Assembly: GCF_003479405.1 (NCBI RefSeq)
Contig: NZ_QUHB01000002.1
Location: forward strand, 186,001 to 250,000
Length of the DNA: 64,000 nucleotides
Reading direction: 5' to 3'
Source: Eubacterium sp. AF16-48
GTDB lineage: Bacteria; Bacillota; Clostridia; Lachnospirales; Lachnospiraceae
The notes under the pieces are model-generated. The model did no database searches. It had not been told where the DNA came from and worked only from the letters and a program-made list of their open reading frames with translations. Of this stretch, positions 43,605 to 51,956 are shown one piece after another. Within the stretch, counting starts at the first letter, position 1. Every line of letters starts with the position of its first letter. The position numbers and the translations under genes were made by a program.

Positions 43605-44855
43605 ATGGATACAGCAAAAATATGTAAGAAAAGTGGGAGAGAACTCCCAATAGAAAGGTTTGGAATAAACCATAATTATACAAGATGTGTATGTAAAGAG
43701 TGCTTCAATGAAGGAATGCGAGAAAAGCGTTATCAACAAAGACTGTCGGATGGCTTGGAAATATATCATAAAGATAAGTCTATGAGGATAAAACGAAAAT
43801 ATAAGAAACCATACCATTTTCAGATATTGTATAGGTCGGAATCGGGTATTCCGAATATTGCAAAAGATGAAGTGTTTGTGCGTTTATTTGACTATAAATC
43901 TGCATGGACTTCTAATTATGGCAGGATAATTGAGAGGTTAGATGATGGCACATATCAGCTTGTAAAAGCTGTGTATTCAAGAGCCACAAAGGAATTGACC
44001 TATACATTAGACAGGAATGTTTATTTCAAGTCTAAGAACAGATGGGGATATAGGAATGAGAAGGTAACTGCCAGTAGCCTTGTAATTAAGATGTTTGTTG
44101 TCAATTATGACATGAAAAATAATACTATGGTGTGGCATAAGAACAATGATACAAAGGATAATTACTACAAGCATTTATTCCCAGTCACAGACAAACAGTA
44201 CAATGAGATTTTAAGAGTGAATGAACAGGACGGAACAATCACAGATAAGCAGATTATGGAGATTGTCAATGCGGTAGAGTTTAAGCCCGATGATTGGAAA
44301 CCTTGGCATAATAAAAGAACTTATGAAGGTGTCGGCTATGTTGGAGGAGATATTGATTATGAATCATACTCATTTATCAAGTGGAAAAATATGATACAGC
44401 GTTGTTATAGTGATGTTGTGCATAAATTAAAACCTTATTACATGGATAAGGAAGTTTGTATTGAATGGCAGAACTACCAGAATTTCAAGATATGGTTTGA
44501 CGCACATTATATTACTGGAACTAAGGTCGATCTGGACAAAGACCTACTCTATAAAGAAGGTAATATATACAGTCCAGAAACGTGTGCGTTTATGACGCAT
44601 TTCTTGAATACAGTATTTGAAGATAGAGGAATTGAAAGCAACATCAAACAGAATGATGATGGTACATATTCAGTATCAATGATAGTTCTTAATAAGAAGA
44701 TGGATATAGGTGTATTCGATTCAGAGGAAGAAGCGCATACTGGATTTATAGATGGCAAGATTGATTATATTTGTGACCTTGCAGAAAAGTGTAAGGACAA
44801 AGTGCCAGATTATGTGTATGAAGGTATGCTGAATTATAAGATTGAAATTGACTAA
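43605..44855 (+). CDS. HNH/AP2-like DNA-binding protein A (homing-endonuclease-like)
   Basis: A 416-residue protein. Cys residues at the N-terminus ('CKKSGRELP', 'TRCVCKECFNEG') suggest a small zinc finger. The middle has a NUMOD4/HNH-like core ('YDMKNNTMVWHKNNDTKDNYYKHLFP'). The C-terminal half has 'SFIKWKNMIQRCYS', 'YQNFKIWFDAHY' and 'VDLDKDLLYKEGNIYSPETC', a pattern common in phage HNH/AP2 proteins. It is paralogous to the next gene. Such proteins are often mobile endonucleases or recombination factors. Activity is not proven. Confidence 0.6.
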   Translation: MDTAKICKKSGRELPIERFGINHNYTRCVCKECFNEGMREKRYQQRLSDGLEIYHKDKSMRIKRKYKKPYHFQILYRSESGIPNIAKDEVFVRLFDYKSAWTSNYGRIIERLDDGTYQLVKAVYSRATKELTYTLDRNVYFKSKNRWGYRNEKVTASSLVIKMFVVNYDMKNNTMVWHKNNDTKDNYYKHLFPVTDKQYNEILRVNEQDGTITDKQIMEIVNAVEFKPDDWKPWHNKRTYEGVGYVGGDIDYESYSFIKWKNMIQRCYSDVVHKLKPYYMDKEVCIEWQNYQNFKIWFDAHYITGTKVDLDKDLLYKEGNIYSPETCAFMTHFLNTVFEDRGIESNIKQNDDGTYSVSMIVLNKKMDIGVFDSEEEAHTGFIDGKIDYICDLAEKCKDKVPDYVYEGMLNYKIEID

Positions 44856-44919
44856 TAATCGGAGGTGGCAGATTTAACCCTGTTGCCTCTTTGCAGTTTA
44901 TAAAGGAGAAAAAGGAAAT

Positions 44920-45999
44920 ATGGCTTATATAAAGGTCAAAGATAGAAGAAGATTTGAACGAAAAGAGTTCAGAGATTACATAAAGCTATCAGATGATAAA
45001 GTGCTTGATACAAAAAAGAATAATATAGATTTACTTGGAGATGATGAAATATTTGTACAGTTGGAAGATACACAGCATTATTGGATTTCAAGTCATGGCA
45101 GACTTACAAACAATATGAGGAAAGATAAAACATTCTTCTTTCATAAAATGGATAGCGGTGATCAAAAAAGAAGTGTGCATTGGACGATTGTAACCTATGA
45201 TATTGACGGAACTGCTTTACATGAAGAAACAAGTCCAGAAATTCTTGTAGCAAAGTATTTCTTAATCAAGCCGACAGGGCGTAATAAAGTATGGCACATA
45301 GACGAGAATATGAATAATAACTATTACAAGAATCTGATTTATGTATCTGTGGAAGAGTATGAGTTGTTGAGAAAACACGTTAAAACAGTTGCAGAGCTTG
45401 GCAGAGAACAGGAATATTATGATTATAATACTGTCAAGGGCAATCCAGCTTATTCTATATGGGCTGGTATTTATGCAAGATGCTATGGTGGTAGTTCATT
45501 ATTGGTGAATCAATGCTACGATGATGCTTATATGTGTGACGATTGGAAGAATAGCAGAGATTCTTTTGCTGAATGGTATTCTGCTAACTATTATGAGTGT
45601 AACGGAGAACGCATGGCAGTTGATAAGGATTTATTATGTCGTGGCAATAAAGAGTATGCACCAGACAAGTGTTGTATATTACCTGAGACTATCAATTCTG
45701 CCTTGGCAAGTGCTACAAAGAGAAGAAGCCGTTATAAATCAGCAAAGGTTTATGCTATCGGTGTTGATTATGACAAAGCAAGGGATAAGTTCTTTGCAAG
45801 GATCACACCATTCGGGCATGACAAACAAGTTAAGCTGCATTATTGGGACACAGAGGAAGAAGCGTTTCAAGAATATAAGTTATTCAAGGAATCGGAGATT
45901 AGGGTATTGGCATTGAGATACAGAGATAAGATACCAGACAGACTGTTTGATGCATTGATTAAATATGAGGTGCGTCCTTATAATCCGTATGAGAGTTGA
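44920..45999 (+). CDS. HNH/AP2-like DNA-binding protein B, paralogue of A
   Basis: A 359-residue protein with the same C-terminal plan as its neighbour: 'YSIWAGIYARCYGG', 'MAVDKDLLCRGNKEYAPDKC' and a final AP2-like sheet. The HNH-like core is 'KVWHIDENMNNNYYKNLIY'. It lacks the N-terminal Cys cluster. RBS AAAAAGGAAAT. A terminator follows. The two genes probably arose by tandem duplication with strong divergence. Confidence 0.6.
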   Translation: MAYIKVKDRRRFERKEFRDYIKLSDDKVLDTKKNNIDLLGDDEIFVQLEDTQHYWISSHGRLTNNMRKDKTFFFHKMDSGDQKRSVHWTIVTYDIDGTALHEETSPEILVAKYFLIKPTGRNKVWHIDENMNNNYYKNLIYVSVEEYELLRKHVKTVAELGREQEYYDYNTVKGNPAYSIWAGIYARCYGGSSLLVNQCYDDAYMCDDWKNSRDSFAEWYSANYYECNGERMAVDKDLLCRGNKEYAPDKCCILPETINSALASATKRRSRYKSAKVYAIGVDYDKARDKFFARITPFGHDKQVKLHYWDTEEEAFQEYKLFKESEIRVLALRYRDKIPDRLFDALIKYEVRPYNPYES

Positions 46000-46001
46000 A
46001 A

Positions 46002-46048
46002 TTAGGGTATATTGGATATTAATTTATCTGATATGCCCTATTTTTTTT
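46002..46048 (+). terminator. Terminator after HNH/AP2-like gene B
   Basis: TAGGGTATATTGGATA (46003-46018) pairs along its length with TATCTGATATGCCCTA (46025-46040) with few mismatches, followed by eight Ts. Confidence 0.8.
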
Positions 46049-46115
46049 ACCTTTTTTAAAGGCTGATATGGTAAAATAGAGAAGGATATAATAAGAATGC
46101 ATTGGAGGTTATGGA

Positions 46116-46721
46116 ATGGATGGATTAGATATGTTTAATGAAGATATTGATAAGTTTTTGGATATGATCGAAGATTTTGGTTTGGCTCAAAAAGATTATT
46201 ACGATGAATTTTCAAAAATGTGCTTAAAATATTCGGACAGTTCTATAGTGCCATATTCATTGTGCCATGAATTGATAACAGGGGAATACCCATGTGAAGA
46301 ATATTATATGCCGATGCTTATGGATGTATATTCATATTACAATATAGGTGAAGATTTCTTAGATTTATTACAAAGATTGATTGATGATGGTTACTGTATT
46401 GAATATCAAAGAAAGACACATGAGTTGATAAAGGATAATATTCAGGATGGTTTTGTAATTGCATATCGTGGTGAATACGCAATAGAAGATAAAGGAAATT
46501 TAGATTATAAACAGTCTGTCAGCTATTCATTGGATTATGAACAGGCTAAGTTTTTTGCAACAAGATTTAATATGTTACCATTGACCAAAAGCGTTGTATA
46601 TACAGTAAAAGTACCAGTCGATGATGTACTTGCTTATATTGACAGAGAAGATGAAGTTGTGTGCTTGCCTATCTGTATGGGTGGCAAGATGGAAGTAATA
46701 AAAGAAGAATCATTTTTATAA
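46116..46721 (+). CDS. ADP-ribosyltransferase-like protein (R-S-E class, predicted)
   Basis: A 201-residue protein. A helical N-terminal half is followed by a pattern typical of R-S-E ADP-ribosyltransferases: Arg118 in 'VIAYRGEY', an STS-like 'QSVSYSLDYEQAKFFATRF' (about 136-154), and 'YIDREDEVVCLP' with E178-x-E180. These would bind NAD and transfer ADP-ribose. The sequence ends in a beta strand ('GGKMEVIKE'). The 3' end overlaps the convergent XRE gene by 6 bp. RBS TTGGAGGT. The family call is from motifs only. Confidence 0.55.
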   Translation: MDGLDMFNEDIDKFLDMIEDFGLAQKDYYDEFSKMCLKYSDSSIVPYSLCHELITGEYPCEEYYMPMLMDVYSYYNIGEDFLDLLQRLIDDGYCIEYQRKTHELIKDNIQDGFVIAYRGEYAIEDKGNLDYKQSVSYSLDYEQAKFFATRFNMLPLTKSVVYTVKVPVDDVLAYIDREDEVVCLPICMGGKMEVIKEESFL

Positions 46722-46934
46722 TGGTTGGTCTGTATCAGATGGAATATATCTAACAATATCGCAAATATCACAATTGAGAATCCGACACAGATCATTAAGT
46801 GTCTTAGTGGATACATCTTTATTGTGCTTTAATCGGTGGAGTGTGCTATGTGACATATGATATTTATTTGTAAGTGTGTACCAGTTTTCACTTGAATTTT
46901 CAAGAGTATTCCAGAATGGGGAATAATCAATCAT
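46716..46934 (-). CDS. Small XRE-type regulator (YozG-like)
   Basis: A 72-residue Cro/C1-type helix-turn-helix protein: 'ENWYTLTNKYHMSHSTLHRLKHNKDVSTKTLNDLCRILN' in short segments. MIDYSPFW is the usual family start, so ATG 46934 is chosen, about 8 bp from GGAGG. It converges with the ADP-ribosyltransferase-like gene with a 6-bp overlap. Opposed transcripts could downregulate each other. Confidence 0.72.
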   Translation of the reverse strand: MIDYSPFWNTLENSSENWYTLTNKYHMSHSTLHRLKHNKDVSTKTLNDLCRILNCDICDIVRYIPSDTDQPL

Positions 46935-47046
46935 CATAGCACCTCCGTTTCGTTAGCATATGAAATAAGTGTACTTTGTATTCTTTGAATTGAATATCTT
47001 CGCTAAAAGGGATATAATGGAGCTAATAGGATTGGAGGTAGAAGGT

Positions 47047-47448
47047 ATGGCAAATATATGTACTTGTTGTGGAAAGAAGATACCATTCCTTGATATTGAT
47101 TATGACTTAATAAAAATTGGTAACGAGGAATATAGGTTATGTGCAAAATGTAGGAGCAAGATAAATTGGTACATAGATGGGAATATACCTATTGAAGAAG
47201 TGATTTCCGATGATACAGATAAAAATGTTGCTGATTATATCAGGAATATAAAATCAGAAGAAGATATTGCTATTGAAAATCAGGAAAAAGAGCGAATTGA
47301 AAATAAGATTACAGCACAGAAAAATGATCCATTATATGATGATATACACCAGATAGCAGGAGATTTGAGATTTATAAAAAATCTTATTATCATTGGTCTT
47401 GTGTGTGGTTTTATACTTGGAATTATTGGAATAATTGGATTGCTGTAA
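47047..47448 (+). CDS. Zinc-ribbon protein with C-terminal membrane helix
   Basis: A 133-residue protein from ATG 47047 (GGAGGT 7 bp upstream). The N-terminal 'ICTCCGKKIPF' and later 'LCAKCRSKINW' give a CxxC...CxxC zinc ribbon. A charged middle and one C-terminal helix (about 110-131) follow. It is the first of a row of small zinc-ribbon/membrane proteins. Function unknown. Confidence 0.6.
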   Translation: MANICTCCGKKIPFLDIDYDLIKIGNEEYRLCAKCRSKINWYIDGNIPIEEVISDDTDKNVADYIRNIKSEEDIAIENQEKERIENKITAQKNDPLYDDIHQIAGDLRFIKNLIIIGLVCGFILGIIGIIGLL

Positions 47449-47466
47449 GAAAGAGAGGTAGATATT

Positions 47467-47835
47467 ATGTCAGATATGTATTGTCCTAAATGTAAAACAT
47501 TATTGAATAATGATGAAAAGGCATCTGGTAAATGTTTTAACTGCGGTGCGTCATTCAGTAGTGTGCTGCCAGAAGAGAAGAAAAGCACTCAAACATCGGA
47601 TGCAATTAGCAATGAAAATGCTATTGGTGGAATCTTAAAAGCTATTGGAATTTTAATACTGATTATCGGTACAATAGGAAGTATTGTAATTGCTGGTGGA
47701 GATGGTTACGGATATGAATTTTCATTTGCAAGATTTATTTTGCCATAGATAGGAACTATTGTAAGTGGCATGATGTTTCTTGGATTTGCAGAGATTATAC
47801 AATTATTACAGGATATTAAGAATAAACTGAAATAG
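47467..47835 (+). pseudogene. Zinc-ribbon membrane protein interrupted by in-frame TAG
   Basis: The ORF from ATG 47467 (RBS AGAGAGGTAG) encodes a zinc ribbon ('MYCPKCKTLL', 'KCFNCGASF') and a membrane helix, then stops at TAG 47746-47748. The same frame stays open for 28 more codons ('IGTIVSGMMFLGFAEIIQLL', 'QDIKNKLK') to TAG 47833. The coding look of the tail and its fit with a second membrane helix indicate a point nonsense mutation or readthrough. The truncated product would be 93 residues. Confidence 0.6.
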
Positions 47836-47851
47836 GAGAGTGGATGAACAT

Positions 47852-48250
47852 ATGGCACTCATAAAATGTCCTGAGTGTGGACAGGAAATATCTGATACTG
47901 CAAAAAGTTGTCCTCATTGTGGATATAAGACGAAAAGTAGGAAGTTCATGTTGGGCTTTTTAAATGACACAATGAATTTTATTATGGCAGAAATTATAAG
48001 CGTTGTTATAGGAATAGTCGGAATATTTGTCTTTAATAAGGGCAAGTCAGAAATGTTATTCTGGGTAAAATCAAAAGCGGAATTAGGTGTAGAAGATGCA
48101 ATGTATTGCATTAACAATATCTCAAAATATACATTTATGAAAAATGTTGGAATTTTTATGATAGGAATAGCAGTAGTACTATGCATTCTTATGGCAGTTT
48201 ATAAATTTTCGTCAATAAATCAAAAGGTGATGGAACATGAAGAAGAATAA
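47852..48250 (+). CDS. Zinc-ribbon protein with two membrane helices
   Basis: About 132 residues: zinc ribbon 'IKCPECGQEISDTAKSCPHCG' in two CxxC pairs, then helices at about 35-58 and 97-120. ATG 47852 has AGGAGAG upstream. A GTG at 47840 is an alternative. It overlaps the next gene by 14 bp. Confidence 0.6.
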   Translation: MALIKCPECGQEISDTAKSCPHCGYKTKSRKFMLGFLNDTMNFIMAEIISVVIGIVGIFVFNKGKSEMLFWVKSKAELGVEDAMYCINNISKYTFMKNVGIFMIGIAVVLCILMAVYKFSSINQKVMEHEEE

Positions 48251-48656
48251 GAAGATTATTATACCTTGCGTCATTGTTGTGGTCGTTGCAGTATTGCTTA
48301 TTATCTGCTTTGCATTCAAAGGTAACTCTGTCAGCGGAACATGGGTTATTGATTATTACATAACAGATAGCGGAAACATTAAGCAAGAAGATATTGGAGA
48401 GTATTACGGAACTGATTTCCAGAAGATGTATGATTCTTTCTCTGTACAGTTTGAGAGTGGAAATAAAGCTACACTCAATTTACCTTCTGCATCTGGTGAC
48501 AAGGAAGAAAGAAACTGTGATTATGAGATAAAGGGCAAAGAGATTTATCTTACTGCTGAAGGTGAAACAGTCAAGGCATTTGAGATTAAAGGTGATTCGC
48601 TGACCGTATATGGAATCACTAATCTTGATGGAAGTATCGTATTGAAGAAAAAATAA
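48237..48656 (+). CDS. Membrane-anchored beta-rich protein, unknown
   Basis: A 139-residue protein with one N-terminal helix (about 7-27). A mostly beta exported domain follows ('VSGTWVIDYYI', 'SFSVQFESGNKATLNL', 'YEIKGKEIYLTAEGETVKAF', 'DGSIVLKK'), similar in layout to small lipocalin-like exported domains. It overlaps the previous gene by 14 bp. No family assigned. Confidence 0.5.
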   Translation: MKKNKKIIIPCVIVVVVAVLLIICFAFKGNSVSGTWVIDYYITDSGNIKQEDIGEYYGTDFQKMYDSFSVQFESGNKATLNLPSASGDKEERNCDYEIKGKEIYLTAEGETVKAFEIKGDSLTVYGITNLDGSIVLKKK

Positions 48657-48672
48657 TTTTTGCTATTTTTAT

Positions 48673-48727
48673 GGGTACGTCTGCTGCTGTTAGGTACTTA
48701 ATGTGGCATAGTTTAAGAGTACCCCCA
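48673..48727 (+). repeat. Repeated hairpin motif GGTACTTAA...TTTAAGAGTACCCCC, copy 1
   Basis: The intergenic stretch before the gene at 48748 contains GGTACTTAA and then TTTAAGAGTACCCCCA. The arms pair (GGTAC/GTACC and TTAA/TTAA) with a small bulge, and GGGTAC just upstream gives an alternative outer pairing. A second copy lies at about 49496-49530. Confidence 0.5.
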
Positions 48728-48747
48728 TGTAAAGGAGAGTGAAGCTG

Positions 48748-48966
48748 ATGAATAAAAAGAAGATAACATTACATATTGTAATTCCAATTTTACTTACAAT
48801 ATTGTCATATTTCATTTCAATTTCATTTATATTTAAGATACCAGATCCAAGGGGGATTGGATATATACCTGAAACATACTATTTTGCATTTAAGTTAGCA
48901 TTTGGAGTGTGTGCTGTTTCGTCCATTATATCTGCAATATTATATGTTGGTAACAAAAAGAAATAA
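48748..48966 (+). CDS. Small two-helix membrane protein
   Basis: A 72-residue protein with helices at about 6-28 and 46-66. ATG 48748 is about 10 bp from AAAGGAG. GTG 48739 lies within the RBS. Function unknown. Part of the membrane-protein row. Confidence 0.5.
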   Translation: MNKKKITLHIVIPILLTILSYFISISFIFKIPDPRGIGYIPETYYFAFKLAFGVCAVSSIISAILYVGNKKK

Positions 48967-48981
48967 TATAGAGGTTCAGCT

Positions 48982-49458
48982 ATGAAAAGATTAGTATTGA
49001 TATTTGCAATGGTATTTTGTTTATGTGGATGTTCTTCAAAACAGACAACATTTACCAATAATGATTTTGCGTTATCAGAAACAAATATTACATCAAAAGG
49101 GATTATGTGTGGAAGTACATCAGAAGAATTTAAGACAGCATATTCAGATTTTGTAAAAACTATTGGAGTAATGTATTCTGATGATAATTCAATAAAAGAA
49201 AGTACAATTGACAAGATAGATTATGATAAATCATGCAGAGTATATTTATCTGCAATTTGTATTGATGATGATTGTATATCTACAAATGATTTTATAAAAC
49301 AGAATAAAATAAAAAACGGCATTGATAATTGGTTTTCTGAAAATACAGAATATCTTGATAGTCACACTGCAATTTATAAATGTTTAATATTTACTTTTGA
49401 GAATGGCAACGTTTATAATATTGAATCCTATGAGAAAAATTATAATGATGAAAAATAA
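48982..49458 (+). CDS. Predicted lipoprotein
   Basis: A 158-residue protein with a clear lipoprotein signal: 'KRLVLIFAMVFCLCGCSSK', lipobox LCGC with the lipidated Cys at about 17. The exported part is acidic and has no recognised domain. RBS AGAGGTTC, 15 bp behind the previous gene. Confidence 0.6.
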   Translation: MKRLVLIFAMVFCLCGCSSKQTTFTNNDFALSETNITSKGIMCGSTSEEFKTAYSDFVKTIGVMYSDDNSIKESTIDKIDYDKSCRVYLSAICIDDDCISTNDFIKQNKIKNGIDNWFSENTEYLDSHTAIYKCLIFTFENGNVYNIESYEKNYNDEK

Positions 49459-49495
49459 ATTACAGTAGTTTTTACATATCCCCACCCATATAACA

Positions 49496-49530
49496 GGTAC
49501 TTAAATCTCACAGGTTTAAGAGTACCCCCA
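49496..49530 (+). repeat. Repeated hairpin motif, copy 2
   Basis: GGTACTTAA followed by TTTAAGAGTACCCCCA repeats the motif seen at about 48695-48726. The 249-bp gap 49459-49707 holds this element and no gene I can support. Confidence 0.5.
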
Positions 49531-49707
49531 CATGCGTATATGCTTGCTTAAATCAATGATTTTGAGGGCAAATCGGCTTTGTAATTGTGTAGCTGATTAA
49601 GTTTACCTATGGTGTATTATGAAGCGGATTTGGTGCGATTTCTATTGATTTTCTCTAAGGATATGAGGTATTATATGTCACAAGTAGAGTAGGAGAGAGG
49701 GTATATT

Positions 49708-50177
49708 ATGGAGAAGTTATCAAAAAAATATAAAATTTATTTATCGTGTCTTGGTGTCCTGTTTATTATAGGGATTGGTTTTGTATTTTATTCATCTAAT
49801 CAAGAAAAGAAAGCTATAGAACAAAAGCAAAATATTGAAAATATGTCGATTCTATGGTGGGTTTAGAAAAAAATATTACAAATAAACTAAATAATATTAA
49901 AAATGGCGCAATGGTTACTATTGGTGATCATGGTTATATTGCTGAACAACTTAAAAATATAAGCGATAATAATATTCTTTTATATAATTATCAAAATGAG
50001 AATATAGAATATTTGGACAAATATACAAAATCACAAACAAATTATGATACTTATGGACAATATTACGACCATCTTTGTAAAAAATATAACATGGATAACA
50101 AAAGCGATGATATTGAATATAAAGAATGGTACAATCAATGTGCTCAGAAACTTATTGATTTAGTAAAATCGAAATAA
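49708..50177 (+). pseudogene. Membrane-anchored protein split by a 1-nt frameshift
   Basis: ATG 49708 (RBS GGAGAGAGG) starts a frame with a membrane helix ('YLSCLGVLFIIGIGFVFY') and a coiled linker ('NQEKKAIEQKQNIEN') that stops at TAG 49864. A second frame, open from 49839, reads 'KYVDSMVGLEKNITNKLNN' and runs to 50177. The two frames join in the GAAAATATG run near 49838. Without one base a single protein of about 156 residues would result. Function unknown. Confidence 0.6.
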
Positions 50178-50344
50178 GCTATAAAATATCGGAGAGGTAA
50201 ATTTCAGCAGTCGGTCTGTGGAACAACCAACAACAGGGCGGTAGAGAAAAACAGATCCATTTTTTAGTTTATGCCACCCCCGACACACCATATCATACTA
50301 AATCAGTAGGAATATATACAATAAAATATATCAATAGAATAGTA

Positions 50345-50381
50345 TAAAAAATAAGGGTGTAACTTCATCAGCTACACCCTT
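50345..50381 (-). terminator. Terminator of ardC (minus strand)
   Basis: On the minus strand AAGGGTGTA (50381-50373) pairs with TACACCCTT (50361-50353), followed by ATTTTTT. It also works as a hairpin in the other direction. The gap 50178-50352 has no gene. Confidence 0.75.
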
Positions 50382-50408
50382 TTATTATGTCTTTCTGTAT
50401 TCTGTTTG

Positions 50409-51260
50409 TTATGCTTCATTCAAAATATATTCAACTGCTTTTTCTGCCTTGCTTGAAGCTGATACAATAAACTTGTTATCATTTCTTAAAACTCTTAACC
50501 AACTTTGTATATATGCGGTTGAATTTCTGAAGCTTTTCTTTGTTTCAATTCCTATTATGTTCATCAAGTTAGCACTTCCAATTTCTGCAACAAGTTCTTC
50601 TTTGCTATATTCTTCAGAGCCAAAAGCCACAAGTTTATTTTTTCTTTCCTCTGCTCTGTTGCATCTGCTTTCTTTCATTGTGCTATGTACTGATTCGTGA
50701 AAAGCTGTACTATAATATTCTTCTGATTGCTTGAACTGTTCAAATAATGGTAACTGTATATAATCCATTGAAGGACTATAAAAAGCCTTATTCCCTTTGA
50801 TATGTTCAACTTTTATATGTTCTTTGTTCCAATAATCAGTTAAAACCTTTTCAGCTTTTTCTATCGGCTCTATGTCGTTTAAATCCTCTTTCTTTAATGG
50901 CTCTACTCCGTCAACTTGTGAGATATGAAAAACATTTATATATTTTAATAGTGGTATGTTTTTCATTGTCTTTGTTCCATCTTCCTGGACTTCTTCAATA
51001 GGGTATATCTTCCAAAATACAATTATTTCTGATTTTTCACCCTTGCGGATGTGACCGTCTAACTCTTGCCACTGCTTAAATGTTGCATATTCTCCTTTAT
51101 GTTTTAACAACATTTGATTAAGTATTGAATAACTCTTTTTGCTTATTCTGTTATATGCTCCATCTCTTACACCAGTCCACGGCTTTTCCCACGGTATCAC
51201 GCCATTTTCCAACTGTTCTATTATCCTATCTGTTACCATTTCATATACATTTTTACTCAT
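50409..51260 (-). CDS. ArdC-type antirestriction / ssDNA-binding protein
   Basis: A 283-residue protein. The N-terminal domain ('VYEMVTDRIIEQLENGVIPWEKPW', 'YATFKQWQELDGHIRKGEKSE' in parts) is the ArdC ssDNA-binding domain (DUF1738). The C-terminal metallopeptidase-like domain has 'AFHESVHSTMKE', an HExxH motif. ArdC proteins enter the recipient during plasmid transfer and block restriction. RBS AAAGGAGG. It is divergent from the gene at 51482, across an array of five 12-bp repeats. Confidence 0.85.
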   Translation of the reverse strand: MSKNVYEMVTDRIIEQLENGVIPWEKPWTGVRDGAYNRISKKSYSILNQMLLKHKGEYATFKQWQELDGHIRKGEKSEIIVFWKIYPIEEVQEDGTKTMKNIPLLKYINVFHISQVDGVEPLKKEDLNDIEPIEKAEKVLTDYWNKEHIKVEHIKGNKAFYSPSMDYIQLPLFEQFKQSEEYYSTAFHESVHSTMKESRCNRAEERKNKLVAFGSEEYSKEELVAEIGSANLMNIIGIETKKSFRNSTAYIQSWLRVLRNDNKFIVSASSKAEKAVEYILNEA

Positions 51261-51313
51261 ATGAAAACCTCCTTTGAAAATTTGATATTGTTTTGTTGTT
51301 GTCTTAATTATAA

Positions 51314-51433
51314 TATGGGTACATATAAAATGTCAAGAAATATGTACCCATAAAATTGCACAAAAATATGTACCCATATTTGCATATTTTGCATATTGAT
51401 ATGTACCCATATTCGTGATAATATGTACCCATA
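51314..51433. repeat. Array of five TATGTACCCATA repeats in a divergent promoter
   Basis: Exact 12-mer TATGTACCCATA at 51341-51352, 51367-51378, 51400-51411 and 51422-51433, and its reverse complement at 51314-51325. Start-to-start distances are 27, 26, 33 and 22 bp. A sixth copy is at 55241-55252. It lies between ardC and the rightward operon and would suit an operator array, iterons or a centromere. Confidence 0.75.
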
Positions 51434-51481
51434 CCGATGAGGTACACAACAAAACAATATCATTTTAAGGAGGTAGTCATT

Positions 51482-51760
51482 ATGTGTATGACAAAATCAG
51501 AATTAGAAGCAAAGGTTGAGGAAGTAAGAAAGTACAAGGCTATGGCAGAGGAAGCCACCAACATTCAGAAAGCCTTAGAGCAGGAGATTATCTCATATAT
51601 GAATGAGAACAACTTGACAGAAGAGTTTACCGATTCAGCAAAGATTACTTACAAGCCACAGACTAGAGCAACACTTGACAAGAAGCGTTTAGAGGAAGAT
51701 TTGGGAAGTCTGGAAGAGTACACCAAAACAACAACCTACAATGTTTTAAGAATTAAGTAA
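51482..51760 (+). CDS. Phage-type coiled-coil protein, 92 aa
   Basis: ATG 51482 follows AAGGAGGT. The N-terminal half is a coiled coil ('KSELEAKVEEVRKYKAMAEEA'), then 'LEQEIISYMNENNLTEEF', 'AKITYKPQTRATLDKKRLEEDL' and 'TYNVLRIK'. This profile is common among small proteins of clostridial phages. Exact function unknown. It is the first gene of the rightward operon under the 12-mer array. Confidence 0.65.
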   Translation: MCMTKSELEAKVEEVRKYKAMAEEATNIQKALEQEIISYMNENNLTEEFTDSAKITYKPQTRATLDKKRLEEDLGSLEEYTKTTTYNVLRIK

Positions 51761-51789
51761 CAAGCGGTTAGCAGTAACAACAGGGCAAA

Positions 51790-51807
51790 GGGTGGAGCAA
51801 TCCACCC
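51790..51807 (+). promoter_or_regulatory. GCAA-tetraloop hairpin, copy 1
   Basis: GGGTGGA (51790-51796) pairs with TCCACCC (51801-51807) around the GNRA loop GCAA, preceded by GGGCAAAG. The same design is found at 53896-53915. No T-run follows, so it is more likely an mRNA stability or processing hairpin. Confidence 0.55.
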
Positions 51808-51829
51808 GATACCCTAAAGAATAGGAGTG

Positions 51830-51943
51830 TTGAAAGTGTTAGTGATAATCAAATTAAAGGGTATTTATATCGGTGAAACGATAATGAACAAGGAAGAAAT
51901 AAAAAGAGCAGAGGCTTCAGGCTTCACAATTATTCATAGATAG
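51830..51943 (+). CDS. Small hypothetical protein, 37 aa
   Basis: TTG 51830, 3 bp after AGGAG, opens 'KVLVIIKLKGIYIGETIMNKE' and continues to TAG 51941. An internal ATG gives only 19 residues. The compact beta-alpha pattern and the next RBS overlapping its stop (TAGGAGGC) suggest a genuine small gene. No family known. Confidence 0.4.
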   Translation: MKVLVIIKLKGIYIGETIMNKEEIKRAEASGFTIIHR

Positions 51944-51956
51944 GAGGCTTTATAGT

